From NCBI GenBank assembly GCA_012719335.1, contig JAAYAO010000306.1, forward strand, positions 1 to 5,517: 5,517 nt of DNA, written 5' to 3'. Source of the stretch: Propionibacterium sp. Lineage in GTDB: Bacteria > Actinomycetota > Actinomycetes > Propionibacteriales > Propionibacteriaceae. Under the pieces are notes generated by a model that had not been told where the DNA came from, did not search any database, and saw nothing but the letters and a program-made list of their open reading frames with translations. Positions 5,340-5,517 of the stretch are shown one piece after another. The position numbers were made by a program, and so were the translations under genes. Every line of letters begins with the position of its first letter. Within the stretch, counting starts at the first letter, position 1.

Positions 5340-5517
5340 CGAATCCCTCCCCGGTCAGGGCGATGAACAGGTCCTCCAGACTGGGACGGGTCACCTCGAA
5401 GCCGCGCACGGCCACCCCGGCGGCGACCGCCCCGGAGGCCGCGCCGGCGACCGCGCCCAGCAGCAGCCCGGCCCGCGCCGCCTTGCGGCCGGTGCGGTAG
5501 TCGCGGATGCGCCAGCC
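5326..5517 (-). CDS. ABC transporter ATP-binding protein, C-terminal fragment (5' end outside window)
   Basis: The minus strand is open from the window edge at 5517 to a TAG at 5328-5326, encoding the last 63 residues. The end reads FEVTRPSLEDLFIALTGEG and then FDVSG. The PSLED-hydrophobic-F-x-x-LTG pattern is the usual C-terminus of exporter ATPases of the BcrA/drug-efflux type paired with ABC-2 permeases. The Walker A, signature and Walker B motifs lie outside the window, so the assignment rests on this tail plus the downstream permease. An Ala/Gly-rich run (AGLLLGAVAGAASGAVAAG) and a basic patch (RDYRTGRKAAR) precede it. The overlap of 14 bp with the permease start supports one exporter operon. 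Confidence -1.
   Translation of the reverse strand, partial: GWRIRDYRTGRKAARAGLLLGAVAGAASGAVAAGVAVRGFEVTRPSLEDLFIALTGEGFDVSG
5345..5352 (-). promoter_or_regulatory. Strong ribosome binding site of the ABC permease inside the ATPase gene
   Basis: GGGGAGGG on the minus strand (5352-5345) lies 5 nt before the permease ATG, within the last codons of the ATPase gene. It is the best SD sequence in the window. The permease may thus be initiated efficiently in its own right as well as by coupling. Confidence -1.

Overview
The window is very GC-rich and densely coded. Its proteins have an actinobacterial flavour: an MscS channel with a VRNGEI motif, an ABC permease ending in SNKDITS, GTG start usage and a TAGGCT-type -10 box. 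The intergenic GGTTTCGACAGGCTCAACC repeats are of a kind familiar from high-GC Actinomycetota. An organism in or near the Propionibacteriales is my best guess; that placement is inference, and nothing here fixes the genus.

Layout, left to right. (1) Positions 1-1689, plus strand: the 3' part of a large polytopic membrane protein of unrecognised family, with about 15 predicted helices and an acidic, then proline-rich, tail. (2) Positions 1690-1942: a 253-bp convergent intergenic region. It holds a terminator-like hairpin and a 69-bp tandem repeat (two full copies plus a partial one) built around GGTTTCGACAGGCTCAACC. (3) Positions 1943-3564, minus strand: a two-gene operon in which a Sir2-family NAD-dependent deacylase comes first. 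It overlaps by one base (TGATG) with an MscS-type mechanosensitive channel. (4) Positions 3565-3884: a divergent intergenic region with a candidate leaderless promoter for the sirtuin, a second repeat cluster (a hairpin element followed by four iterations of GGCTCAACCGGCGT) and a TAGGCT -10 box with AGGAG for the next gene. (5) Positions 3885-4496, plus strand: a class I SAM-dependent methyltransferase of unknown substrate. (6) Positions 4515-5517, minus strand: an ABC-2 type exporter pair, with the last 63 codons of the ATPase overlapping the complete permease by 14 bp.

The protein genes look like ordinary chromosomal housekeeping or accessory genes. The sirtuin and channel are probably co-translated, and the ATPase and permease form one exporter. 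The methyltransferase and the first membrane protein have no clear functional partner here. I found no transposase, integrase, CRISPR array, tRNA, rRNA or recognisable defence system. The least ordinary material is the repeat DNA. Two clusters with the same core motif, in the same orientation, bracket the sirtuin-mscS operon. One of them contains a 20-bp sequence whose exact inverted copy lies in the neighbouring terminator hairpin.
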